A DNA stretch of 64,000 nt from JAGQIB01 sp041393395 (lineage in GTDB: Bacteria; ARS69). The DNA lies in the NCBI GenBank assembly GCA_041393395.1, contig JAWKKG010000002.1, forward strand, positions 1,054,001 through 1,118,000, given 5' to 3'. Both the position numbers and the translations under genes were made by a program. Of this stretch, positions 7,856-15,807 are shown one piece after another; the first letter of the stretch is position 1; every line of letters starts with the position of its first letter. The notes under the pieces are model-generated. The model made no database searches, was not told the origin of the DNA, and saw only the letters and a program-made list of their open reading frames with translations.

Positions 7856-9180
7856 CGGAGGCGCACGAGCGGCAACGCGATCGTTCCCTGTTCCGTGGTC
7901 ACGCGGGCGAACCAGACGCCGCTCGAAACGGAGCGCCCCGCGTCGTCGCGCCCGTCCCAGAGCACGGACTGCGCGCCCGCCGGAACCTCGCCGGCACTCA
8001 AGCTCCGGACCCGCCGGCCGGAGACGTCCACGACGTCGATCGTCACCGCGGCCCGCCGCTCGAGTGCATATCGAATCGACGTGTCCCGTCGGAACGGATT
8101 CGGCGACGCGGTCGCCGAGACCACCACGGCGGGACCCACGGCGGGCGCGTGGGTCGCGCCGCCCTGGTCGTAGTAGTAGGGGCCGATGTCCGCGATGGTG
8201 CCGTCGGGATCGAACGGCAGGGTCGGGTCGCCCGCGTCGATCGCGGGACTCCCCGGCAGCAGCGCGAAGTCGCCCGAGTCCGGCTCGGTCAGCTGCGGGT
8301 CGCCGTCGAGGTTTCCGTAGACGAGATCGTCGACATCGACCTCGTTCGCCTCCGTGCCGGAGAGATCGCCGCCGGCGCCGGGCCACAGGATCGCGTTGAT
8401 CACGTTGTCGAAGAAGAGGTTGTGGAACACCTCCGGCGGCTGCGCGCTGAGCCAGCAGATGCCGCGGCCCCGCAGCGGTGACGTGATTCCGTTCTCGAAG
8501 AAGATGTTGTGTCGGATCGAAGGCAGGGCGTTCACGTCCGTGAGCAGGCCGTTTCCGTCGGTGCGGCCGATGATGTTGTGCTCGACCGTGCCCGTCGTGG
8601 TTCCCGCCAGCACGATCCCGTGGGGGTCCTGCGCGCCGGGCATCACGGTATCGAAGTTCTCCCAGACGACGTTGTGGTGGATCCACGGGGCGGCGGCGCT
8701 CGACGCGAAGATCCCCGCCCCGCGCAGCTCGGCACCGTTCGCCCGGATCAGGTTGTGATCGATCTCGGGGTCGCCGCTGGCGACGAACACTCCGCCGCCC
8801 CGGAGCGCGATGCCGCCCGTGATCGTGAAGCCCGTCACGCGCCCCCCCGACGTGGTGGCACAGGTGATCACGCCTGCCGTGCCCTCGGCGTCGAGGATCG
8901 AGGCGCCGAGGCCGGCGCCCTGCAACGCGACGTCCTGGTCCAGGAACAGCGGAAACGACTCCCCGTTCGAGGCCGGCGAGTAGGTCCCGGCGGCGACCTG
9001 GACGACGTCGCCGGGCGCGGCCACCGCGAGCGCCGCGCCGATGGTGCCGTACTGGCCCGGCACGTCGAGGGTGGCGCCGTCTGCCGTCCCGGCGAGGCTG
9101 AAGAGGCCGAACGCGATGGCCTTTGCGCCTGCACCCCCTCGCAGGTTAGGTCCGACACGCGCCTGGGGATTCGCTCTCAT
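7852..9180 (-). CDS. Secreted right-handed parallel beta-helix protein with FlgD-like C-terminal domain
   Basis: 442 residues, with a signal peptide (AIAFGLFSLAGTADGA) and an excellent AGGAGG at 9187-9192. Residues about 40-330 form a parallel beta-helix with DUF1565-type start (VPGQYGTIGAALAVAAPGDVVQVAAGTY) and repeated x-I-x-H-N-x-I/V rungs (IDHNLIRANG, IHHNVVWEN, VEHNIIGRT, IRHNIFFEN). The final 85 residues are a FlgD Ig-like domain (SASPNPFRRDTSIRY, VDVSGRRVRSL, WDGRDDAGRSVSSGVWF). Such C-terminal domains occur on proteins delivered to the surface in the FCB group. Polysaccharide binding or cleavage is possible from the fold, but no catalytic residues can be pointed to. Confidence 0.88.
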   Translation of the reverse strand: MRANPQARVGPNLRGGAGAKAIAFGLFSLAGTADGATLDVPGQYGTIGAALAVAAPGDVVQVAAGTYSPASNGESFPLFLDQDVALQGAGLGASILDAEGTAGVITCATTSGGRVTGFTITGGIALRGGGVFVASGDPEIDHNLIRANGAELRGAGIFASSAAAPWIHHNVVWENFDTVMPGAQDPHGIVLAGTTTGTVEHNIIGRTDGNGLLTDVNALPSIRHNIFFENGITSPLRGRGICWLSAQPPEVFHNLFFDNVINAILWPGAGGDLSGTEANEVDVDDLVYGNLDGDPQLTEPDSGDFALLPGSPAIDAGDPTLPFDPDGTIADIGPYYYDQGGATHAPAVGPAVVVSATASPNPFRRDTSIRYALERRAAVTIDVVDVSGRRVRSLSAGEVPAGAQSVLWDGRDDAGRSVSSGVWFARVTTEQGTIALPLVRLR

Positions 9181-9361
9181 CCGTCATCCTCCTGGAATCG
9201 CTTGCCCCGGTTAGCCAGCTCCCACCGGATTGTGACACGCGCGGCCCCCCGGCCGCCCGCCCGGGGCGTGAAGGGCTCGGAAAGGTCGTCTCCCGGCATC
9301 AACAGGCTGCGCCGGAGTGCCGATCCGCCGGGAGAAGCCCCGGAACACGAGGACCCCCGCC

Positions 9362-9832
9362 ATGAATGTCGAACCGCTCGTCCGCGAGCTCGAAGCCGCG
9401 ATCGACCGGCACGATCCGTTCGAGCAGATCCTGGCCCGCGCCGTCGAGGCCCTGCATGCGCTGAGTCCGCGCTTCGACTGGACCGGGATCTACGAGCTGT
9501 TTCCGGACGACGTCCTTCGACTGGGTCCTTTCGTGGGATCTCCCACCGATCACGTGTTCATCGGGGTGGGGCGCGGCGTATGCGGCACCGCCGTTGCGGA
9601 GAAGCGCAACCTGAACATTCCGGACGTGCGTGAGCTCGACAACTACCTGGCCTGCTCCACGGAGACCCGCAGCGAACTCGTGGTGCTGATCCGTACCGGT
9701 GATCGCATTCACGCGCAGATCGACATCGACTCGCACGAGGTCGGCGCATTCGACGACGTGATGGTGGGTGCGGTGCAGCGAGTGGCCGACGTCCTGGCCC
9801 GGGCCTACACGGCCCGTGCGGCGACGACCTGA
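9362..9832 (+). CDS. GAF-domain protein of the free-methionine-sulfoxide reductase family
   Basis: 156 residues, a single GAF domain. It matches fRMsr (MsrC/YebR) in FDWTGIYEL, LRLGPFVGSPT, GRGVCGTAVAE, NIPDVRELDNYLACS and TETRSELVV. Known enzymes reduce free methionine-R-sulfoxide with catalytic and resolving cysteines. Here the cysteines in GRGVCGTA and LACS are present, but the one expected in the preceding loop is replaced (GSPTDHV). The start ATG 9362 has GAGGA upstream. The hybrid histidine kinase starts 4 bases after its stop, so this could be a redox sensor accessory rather than a metabolic enzyme; that is inference. Confidence 0.8.
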   Translation: MNVEPLVRELEAAIDRHDPFEQILARAVEALHALSPRFDWTGIYELFPDDVLRLGPFVGSPTDHVFIGVGRGVCGTAVAEKRNLNIPDVRELDNYLACSTETRSELVVLIRTGDRIHAQIDIDSHEVGAFDDVMVGAVQRVADVLARAYTARAATT

Positions 9833-9836
9833 GCCC

Positions 9837-12230
9837 ATGCGCTCCCCCGTCGTCGCCGAGCTGCTCACACACGTCACGGCGTTGCTCAGCCAGGATGATC
9901 CGGAGCGGACGCACGCGGAGTTCGTGCGCCTCGTCTCGGGCAGCCTCGGCGGACGCGACGTGGCACTGTGCTGGCGGCACGGCGATCTCGGGGGATCGGT
10001 CTACTGGGCCGGGCCGGCCGCCGCGCCGGAGCATCCCACACGGCGGTCGTGCCTCGGTGCGCTCGCCGCGGCGCCCCCGATCGCCGGCCCGCGCACGATC
10101 CCGCTGACGGAGATCGGACCGGGAATGATCGCTCGCGAGTCCCTCGTGATCTCCGAAGAGAACTACGGATCGCTGATCCTGATCGAGAACCCGACGTCAC
10201 CGGCGACGGAAGACGATCTCCGTCTGCTCGGCACGTTCGCGACGTTGCTCGCCCGTCGCCACGACACTTGGCGACGTCTGCTGCGGACCCGTCGCGAGAA
10301 GGACCAGATCCAGCGATGGTTCGGCACGATGGACACGCAGATCCGTGTGCTCGACCGCGAGCGCCAGAAGTTCGTGGCGGTCGTGGGGCAATCCGACACG
10401 TCGATGCTGGTCGTGGATCCGCAGGGCCGCGTGACCTGGGGAAACGTCGCGCTGACTCGCAGCTACGCGGAGAGAGACCCCGCCGCGCGTCTGATCGGAG
10501 AGCCGGTCGAGCGTGTCTGTGCCGCGCTGCGTCTCGAGTCGGTCGGCGCCGGTACGGACAGCTGTCCGTTCCGCGCGGCGTTCGCCGGGGGCAAGGTCGT
10601 TCACCGGGAAGCGAAGCAGTCGGGGCTCGACGGCCAGATCCGCGACCTCTACGTGACCGTCATTCCGATCCAGGGTACGGACGGCAACGTCGCGGAGGCA
10701 CTCGCGATGATCCAGGATCTCTCGGATCTGCAGGTCGTGCGGCAGTCCGAGGCCCGGTACCGGGCGCTGTTCGAGCGTAGTCCGGACGCGATGATGATCG
10801 TCTCTCCCGATGACGGACAGATCCTGCTCGCGAACGACGTGGCCCTGCGTCTCACCGGCCGCTCGCGTCTCGATCTCCTGACCATGAGTCTGGAGGAGCT
10901 GCACGTTCCCGCGGTCTGGCCCGAGTCGAAGGTCGAGTACGAGCGGGCGCTCGGCTCCGAACACCCGCTCATGTCGGAGACGGAACTCGTCCGGGCCGAC
11001 GGATCGCGCGTGTACGCCCAGGTGTCCGCCGTGCGCTTCGAGCAGAACGATCGGCACGTGTTGCTCGTGGAGATCCGCGACGTGACCGAGCGAAAGCTGC
11101 TCGAACGCGAGCTGCGCCACTCGCAGAAGATGGAGGCGATCGGCCGGCTCGCCGGTGGGGTGGCGCACGACTTCAACAACCTGCTCACCGTAATCCTCGG
11201 CCAGTCCGAGCTGCTCTGTCGCCGCCTCGGCGACGACGACACGTGCCTTTCGCTGGAGACGATCCAGAAGGCCGCCGTCCGCGGCTCCCTGCTCACGCGC
11301 CAGCTGCTGGCGTTCAGCCGCAAGGACGTCGTGCGTACCGAGCTTCTCGACGCGCGACTGGTGGCGAACGACATGCAGAGCCTCCTCGCGAACCTGATCG
11401 GCGAGTCCATTCGATTCGTGACGCGCGTGTCGACCGAGCCCGGGTTCGTCCGGATGGACCGCGGGCACCTGGAGCAGATCCTGATGAACCTCTGCGTGAA
11501 CGCGCGCGACGCGATGCCGGACGGGGGCGACCTCCTGGTCTCGATCGACACCGCCGATTGCGACGGGAATCCGTGTGTGGAGGTCCGGGTCACGGACACG
11601 GGATGCGGCATGGACGAGTCGACGGCAGTTCATGTGTTCGAGCCGTTCTTCACCACGAAACCGCCCGGGGAAGGCACCGGGCTCGGACTGAGCACCGTGT
11701 ACGGCATCGTGCGCGAGGCAGGCGGGTCCATCGACGTCGAGAGCCACGTGGGGAAGGGCACGACGTTCGTCGTGAGACTTCCGCGCGAATCCGCCGCCTC
11801 GCTTCCGGTCGCCGCCCCGACGGCGGAGCCGGAGCCGGTAGACGAGACCGGCATGGAGCGAATCCTCCTGGTGGAGGACGAGGACGATCTGCGCGAGATG
11901 GCGATCGAGGCCCTCGAGCTCGGCGGCTACGACGTCACCGCCGCCACGAACGGTGAGGATGCCCTTCGGGTCTTCGAAGAGGAGGGGACGAGCTTCGAGC
12001 TCCTTCTGACGGATGTCATCATGCCGGGAATGAGTGGTGGCGAGCTCGCCGAGAAGATCATGCGGGCCCGGCCCGCCGTGAAGGTGCTCTACATGTCCGG
12101 CTACAACGACGACGCGATCGTGAAGCACGGCGTATCGGTTTCGCGCGCGGACTTCCTGCAGAAGCCGTTCACGCTCTCGACGCTCTCGCGCAAGGTCCGG
12201 GAGGTCCTGGACCGGACGGCCGCGAGCTAG
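9837..12230 (+). CDS. Hybrid sensor histidine kinase (GAF-PAS-PAS-HisKA-HATPase-REC)
   Basis: 797 residues, no clear membrane segment, so a cytosolic sensor. Order: GAF-like region (about 1-150), a first PAS (about 185-320), a second PAS (about 328-440), and HisKA with the phospho-His in GGVAHDFNN (about H444). A HATPase domain follows with NARDAMPDGG, DTGCGMD, FEPFFTTKPPGEGTGLGL, then a C-terminal receiver with LLTDVIMPGMSG (phospho-Asp about 726) and the conserved Lys in LQKPF. The target of the phosphorelay is not in the neighbourhood. The gene follows the GAF/fRMsr-like gene by 4 bases. Its stop overlaps the convergent DUF3810 gene by 4 bases (CTAG). Confidence 0.94.
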   Translation: MRSPVVAELLTHVTALLSQDDPERTHAEFVRLVSGSLGGRDVALCWRHGDLGGSVYWAGPAAAPEHPTRRSCLGALAAAPPIAGPRTIPLTEIGPGMIARESLVISEENYGSLILIENPTSPATEDDLRLLGTFATLLARRHDTWRRLLRTRREKDQIQRWFGTMDTQIRVLDRERQKFVAVVGQSDTSMLVVDPQGRVTWGNVALTRSYAERDPAARLIGEPVERVCAALRLESVGAGTDSCPFRAAFAGGKVVHREAKQSGLDGQIRDLYVTVIPIQGTDGNVAEALAMIQDLSDLQVVRQSEARYRALFERSPDAMMIVSPDDGQILLANDVALRLTGRSRLDLLTMSLEELHVPAVWPESKVEYERALGSEHPLMSETELVRADGSRVYAQVSAVRFEQNDRHVLLVEIRDVTERKLLERELRHSQKMEAIGRLAGGVAHDFNNLLTVILGQSELLCRRLGDDDTCLSLETIQKAAVRGSLLTRQLLAFSRKDVVRTELLDARLVANDMQSLLANLIGESIRFVTRVSTEPGFVRMDRGHLEQILMNLCVNARDAMPDGGDLLVSIDTADCDGNPCVEVRVTDTGCGMDESTAVHVFEPFFTTKPPGEGTGLGLSTVYGIVREAGGSIDVESHVGKGTTFVVRLPRESAASLPVAAPTAEPEPVDETGMERILLVEDEDDLREMAIEALELGGYDVTAATNGEDALRVFEEEGTSFELLLTDVIMPGMSGGELAEKIMRARPAVKVLYMSGYNDDAIVKHGVSVSRADFLQKPFTLSTLSRKVREVLDRTAAS

Positions 12231-13375
12231 TCGCTCCGGGTCGCCGCGCCAGAGTCGTCCGCCGGCAACCGCAACGAGCCGTCGTGGGACGCCGCCCAGC
12301 GCAGCATCAGCTGCACGCTTCGGCCGTAGCTCTCGATTCCGCCCTCCACCCGGTTCGTGCGCAGGTAGGCGTCGTTCATGCGGCGGGCCGCGTCCGCGGC
12401 CGGTCCCTCGGCGGCCGTCCAGTAGGCCCTCAGCGCATTGACGTCCCGCTGCACGCCCGGATGACGGCGCGCGATCAGGTCGCGGGCACGATCCGGGTCG
12501 GCGCGCAGCAGCGCGAACAGCAGCTGCCGCTGCGCGAACACGCTCGCGGAGTAGCGCACGAGCGGGTCCCGCGAGCATTCGGCCACGAACCACCCGAGAA
12601 AGTTCGCTTCGTCCTCCGGATGAATCCCGCGCTGGTGCGACTTCTCGTGCGCGACGACCTGGGGATAGGACACGGCCGGCACTTCGGCGTTCACGGTGGC
12701 CTCCGCCGTGAACGGGCAGTACACGCCCGAGAGTCCGAGCCGGCGGAGGAGCGGACTCGCCAGCAACGGCTTCACGCGACCGCGAGGTCCCGTGGCGTTG
12801 CCCGGGAGGCCGAGCGCGCGACCGGCCACGAGCCACGCCTCCTCGAGACTCCGGTCCGTGGCCCCGTCGTCGCCGCGCGCGGTGGGTTCGCCGGCATCCG
12901 TCCCGCCGTGCAACGCGACGTATCGCTCATTCGACTCGTCCACGAGCGAGGAGGCGAGATCCGCGATCGCGTCCAGCGTCGCCGCGTCCGGTGGGGTCTC
13001 CGGCCAGCCGAGTCGGGTCTCGAGGGGGGGGCGCGCATAGCCGAACCCCCACGCGACGTAGAACCAGATCGCGAGGATCGCGGCGTCGCGCAGGGTCACG
13101 AGGGCCGCGGATGCGGCGGCGTTCCGGAAACGTCGTCGCCGGCGGACCACGTCGGCGAACCCGCGTCCCAGGGTGAAGAGGCGCCGGCCGATCCAGAGCA
13201 CGAGCACGGCCTCGACGACCGCGAACGGCAGCGGCGAGAGCAGACGCGAGAGCAGGGAGCTGATCTCGGCGCCGGGTCGGATGAAGATCTCCGCGAGGCC
13301 CGGTCGCGAGGCGAGCCCCCTGGCGATTCCGAAGCAGGCCAGGGCGCCGAGCACGAGGCCGAGGCGCGCCTTCAC
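12227..13375 (-). CDS. DUF3810 membrane protein with HEXXH motif
   Basis: 382 residues from GTG 13375. Three hydrophobic segments occupy roughly residues 4-20, 50-65 and 95-112. The soluble part contains VAHEKSHQRGIHPEDEANF, an HEXXH motif (H243, E244, H247) followed by a conserved acidic residue, as in DUF3810. This is metalloprotease-like, but activity of the family is not established to my knowledge. It is the last gene of the leftward operon after UGPase, with a 36-base gap. Confidence 0.78.
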   Translation of the reverse strand: MKARLGLVLGALACFGIARGLASRPGLAEIFIRPGAEISSLLSRLLSPLPFAVVEAVLVLWIGRRLFTLGRGFADVVRRRRRFRNAAASAALVTLRDAAILAIWFYVAWGFGYARPPLETRLGWPETPPDAATLDAIADLASSLVDESNERYVALHGGTDAGEPTARGDDGATDRSLEEAWLVAGRALGLPGNATGPRGRVKPLLASPLLRRLGLSGVYCPFTAEATVNAEVPAVSYPQVVAHEKSHQRGIHPEDEANFLGWFVAECSRDPLVRYSASVFAQRQLLFALLRADPDRARDLIARRHPGVQRDVNALRAYWTAAEGPAADAARRMNDAYLRTNRVEGGIESYGRSVQLMLRWAASHDGSLRLPADDSGAATRSD

Positions 13376-13410
13376 GCGCGGCGGCCGGTCGGCCGGAAAG
13401 CGCGCGTCGC

Positions 13411-14793
13411 TCAGTCGAAGACCTCGCCGTCGGGGACCTCGAGCGGTTCGTGGCCGTCGTGAAGGAGCTCCACGTTGCCCAGGAATACGCAGTGGACGCC
13501 GAACCGGATGTCGCCGCGAATCACGAGACGCCGGCAATTCGCAAGCGACGGCGGGCCCTTGGGGAAGTGTGCGATCAGCTGATCGATGCGCTTGTAGTGC
13601 CGCGGATCGAGATCGACGACGAGATCGCCCACCGCGCGTGCGGGCGCCGGCACCACGCGCTGGTCCTCGGTGAGCACGTACACGTCCGACCAGAGCCCGA
13701 GCAGGTCGTTCGTGGTCTTGACCGGAACGAAGCGCTCGCGCGGCACGCGGATCGCCTGCGCGCCCTCGAAGACCGAGATCGCGGCGCCCATGGCGCTCTC
13801 GAGCTGCCACACGCGCGGCGACGCCTCGTTCGTGGGGTCGATCGGCTTCTCGTTGACGATCATCGGCAGTCCGAGCACGTGATTCCGCTCGGCCATGACC
13901 CGCTCCAGCGTCGCGAGGTTGACCCAGAGCGTGTTCGTGTTGAAGTAGCGGTGACGCCCGATGTTCTGGAAGTGCTCCGTCTCGTCGGCCGGAGTCTGGG
14001 CGACCTCGCGCAGGATCAGTCGCCCGTCGCGATGGCGCGCGAGGTGGCCGCCCTTCTTGTCCGCCTCGGTGCGATCCGCCACTTCCATGAGGAACGGCAG
14101 TCGTTCCCGTGCGAACCATCCGAGGATGTCGAGGTCGAGCACGGCCCCGAGGTTGTCGGAGTTCGAGACGAACGCGTACTCGTAGCCGCGACTCCGCAGC
14201 GTGGCGAGCATGCCCGACGTGACGAGCGCGGTGTAGATGTCCCCGTGGCCGGGCGGGCACCACTCGTGATCCGGATCCTCCGGCCACTCCGCAGGGCCGT
14301 AGTCGTCCTTCCGGACCTTCGGCACCTTGTGCTGGAGGAAGTCCATCGGCAGTCCCGGACACGGGAGCTCTTCGTAGGATTCGAGCGCCTGGAGCGAGTC
14401 GTCGCGCGTGCGGAAGCTGTTCATGAGCACGAGCGGCAGGTTCACGTCGTGCTCGTGTCGGAGATGCAGCACCTGGCGCGCCGTGATGTCGAGGAACGAG
14501 AGACCGTCCTTCACGGGCAGCAGCGACTTCGCGCACGTCAGCCCCATGCTGGTGCCGAGCCCGCCGTTCAGCTTCAGGACCACGGTGCGCGCCAGCGCGT
14601 CGACGCCGGCGTCGCGCGTGCCGGCGAGCTCCTCGGAGTCGGGGAGGGAGTCCACCGGCACGAGGTCCTTCTCGGGGAGCATTCCCGTGGAGCCTTCGCG
14701 GAGACGTTCCCAGTACCAGCGGAACGTGTCGATCGCGATCTCGGGCAAGTCCTCGGCCCGCATCTTGGTGGCGAACCGGTCGAAGTCGGTCAC
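13411..14793 (-). CDS. UTP--glucose-1-phosphate (or related) uridylyltransferase, eukaryote-type UDPGP family
   Basis: 460 residues. It makes UDP-sugars from UTP and a sugar-1-phosphate in the cytosol. The nucleotide-binding signature VLKLNGGLGTSMGL (about 72-85) with Lys at 89, the LNSFRT-like VLMNSFRTRDDS, CPPGHGDIYTAL, FVSNSDNLGA and NTNTLWVNL are characteristic of the UGP2/UDPGP family, not the shorter bacterial GalU. A left-handed beta-helix-like C-terminus is present (VIRGDIRFGVHCVFLGNVEL). It probably supplies UDP-glucose or a related sugar nucleotide for surface glycans. It sits between a zinc-ribbon gene and a DUF3810 gene. Confidence 0.9.
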   Translation of the reverse strand: MTDFDRFATKMRAEDLPEIAIDTFRWYWERLREGSTGMLPEKDLVPVDSLPDSEELAGTRDAGVDALARTVVLKLNGGLGTSMGLTCAKSLLPVKDGLSFLDITARQVLHLRHEHDVNLPLVLMNSFRTRDDSLQALESYEELPCPGLPMDFLQHKVPKVRKDDYGPAEWPEDPDHEWCPPGHGDIYTALVTSGMLATLRSRGYEYAFVSNSDNLGAVLDLDILGWFARERLPFLMEVADRTEADKKGGHLARHRDGRLILREVAQTPADETEHFQNIGRHRYFNTNTLWVNLATLERVMAERNHVLGLPMIVNEKPIDPTNEASPRVWQLESAMGAAISVFEGAQAIRVPRERFVPVKTTNDLLGLWSDVYVLTEDQRVVPAPARAVGDLVVDLDPRHYKRIDQLIAHFPKGPPSLANCRRLVIRGDIRFGVHCVFLGNVELLHDGHEPLEVPDGEVFD

Positions 14794-14842
14794 TCCGGTC
14801 TCCTGGGCAGGCCGGACACGAGCGGGCCGGAAGGGGAGCGCG

Positions 14843-15175
14843 TCACACGAAGAACAGGATCCGCCCGCAACTCTCGCACGTGACCACGCTCTTGGTCCGG
14901 CGATCCTCTCCCGACTTCCGCTTCGAGGTCGGCACCGCCATCGAGCAGCCCACGCACCGGTGCTCGACGACCGGCACCACGGCCCGGTCGTAGCGCTTGG
15001 CGAGACGCTCGTAGAGACGCAAGAGCCGCGAGTCGACTTCGGCCGCGAGCTTGGCGCGAGCCTCCTCGAGGGTCTCGAGCCCCTCGGTGGAGAAACCGAG
15101 CTCTTCCTCGTTCTTCCGTTCGCGGATCATCACGTCGATGTCCTGGAGGGCGGCCAGCCGCTGCGTCTCAGCCAC
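14843..15175 (-). CDS. Short C4-type zinc-ribbon protein
   Basis: 110 residues. The N-terminal half is a coiled coil (LQDIDVMIRERKNEEE..., LEEARAKLAAEVDSRLLRLYERLAKRYDRAVVPV). The C-terminal half has two cysteine pairs, CVGC and CESCGR, as in the zf-RING_7 / DUF164 family. Typical members are about twice as long, with a longer N-terminal coiled coil, so this is a short form. The function is unclear (nucleic-acid binding is often suggested for the family). It overlaps the upstream IIA gene by 8 bases. Confidence 0.78.
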   Translation of the reverse strand: MAETQRLAALQDIDVMIRERKNEEELGFSTEGLETLEEARAKLAAEVDSRLLRLYERLAKRYDRAVVPVVEHRCVGCSMAVPTSKRKSGEDRRTKSVVTCESCGRILFFV

Positions 15176-15644
15176 GGAGCGCCCCCTCCAGCGCGGTGCG
15201 CATCCCGTCCCAGTCCTCGGCCGCGAGCAGGGCGTCGCGGCTGCCCTTGGCCTGGACCGCGCTCACCAGCGCCCCGAGCAACGGCAGATAGAGATTCGCC
15301 CGGTCCTGCGGCGGCGCGACGACGACGAAGAACAGCTTCACCGACTTCTTGTCGGGGGCGCCCCAGGCCACGCCGGTCTTGGACCGCGCGACCAGGGCCT
15401 TGAGGTTCGGCACGGAGAGCGTCCGGCTGTGCGGGATCGCGACTTCCTTGCCGATTCCCGTCGAGCCCAGCTTTTCGCGGGCGGTCAGGGCTTCGAGGAG
15501 GATCTCCTGGTGCCGGATGTCCGGATCTTCGGCGAAGGCGCCGGCGAGTTCCTTGAGCACTCCGGCCTTGGATCGGGCGCGGAGCGAGGGGAGAAAGCGC
15601 GTCTCGTCGAAAAACGAGAGCAGCTCGTCCACGGAAGGTGCCAT
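15168..15644 (-). CDS. PTS IIA domain protein, PtsN-like
   Basis: 158 residues from ATG 15644. A single EIIA(fructose/nitrogen) domain with the phosphorylatable His in KEVAIPHSR (about H72) and the family sequence VKLFFVVVAPPQDRANLYLPLLGALV. No EI, HPr, IIB or IIC gene is in the window, so a regulatory role as for EIIA-Ntr is more likely than sugar uptake; that is inference. It is the first gene of a leftward operon leading to zinc ribbon, UGPase and DUF3810. Confidence 0.85.
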   Translation of the reverse strand: MAPSVDELLSFFDETRFLPSLRARSKAGVLKELAGAFAEDPDIRHQEILLEALTAREKLGSTGIGKEVAIPHSRTLSVPNLKALVARSKTGVAWGAPDKKSVKLFFVVVAPPQDRANLYLPLLGALVSAVQAKGSRDALLAAEDWDGMRTALEGALRG

Positions 15645-15654
15645 GCGGTCTCCC

Positions 15655-15683
15655 GTTATCGAGAGTGGGAGTGGGTAAATCAA
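15655..15683 (-). promoter_or_regulatory. Probable sigma70-type promoter of the PtsN-like operon
   Basis: On the minus strand TTGATT (complement of 15678-15683), a 17-base spacer and GATAAC (complement of 15655-15660) lie just upstream of the IIA start at 15644. The leader would be very short. Two mismatches in each box make this a moderate call. Confidence 0.4.
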
Positions 15684-15807
15684 AGGCCGGGACAGGGTAC
15701 CACGGAAGCGCGGGACGGGGGAGGCCGGGAGATCTTCGGGGCCGGGCAAACGAGGGGGGCAGTTTCGCACCCGCACGGCGCATGTCGCCGCCCCCAGGAG
15801 GTTTCCG

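Noticed and set aside
9959..9975. TGGCACT-N4-TGGC with GG-N10-GC spacing
   Set aside because: It lies inside the histidine kinase coding region, and the -12 part departs from TTGC; chance match.
10197..12836. An 879-codon open frame on the minus strand
   Set aside because: It is antisense to the hybrid histidine kinase, whose domains are complete, and extends into the convergent DUF3810 region without any ribosome-binding site or recognisable domain.
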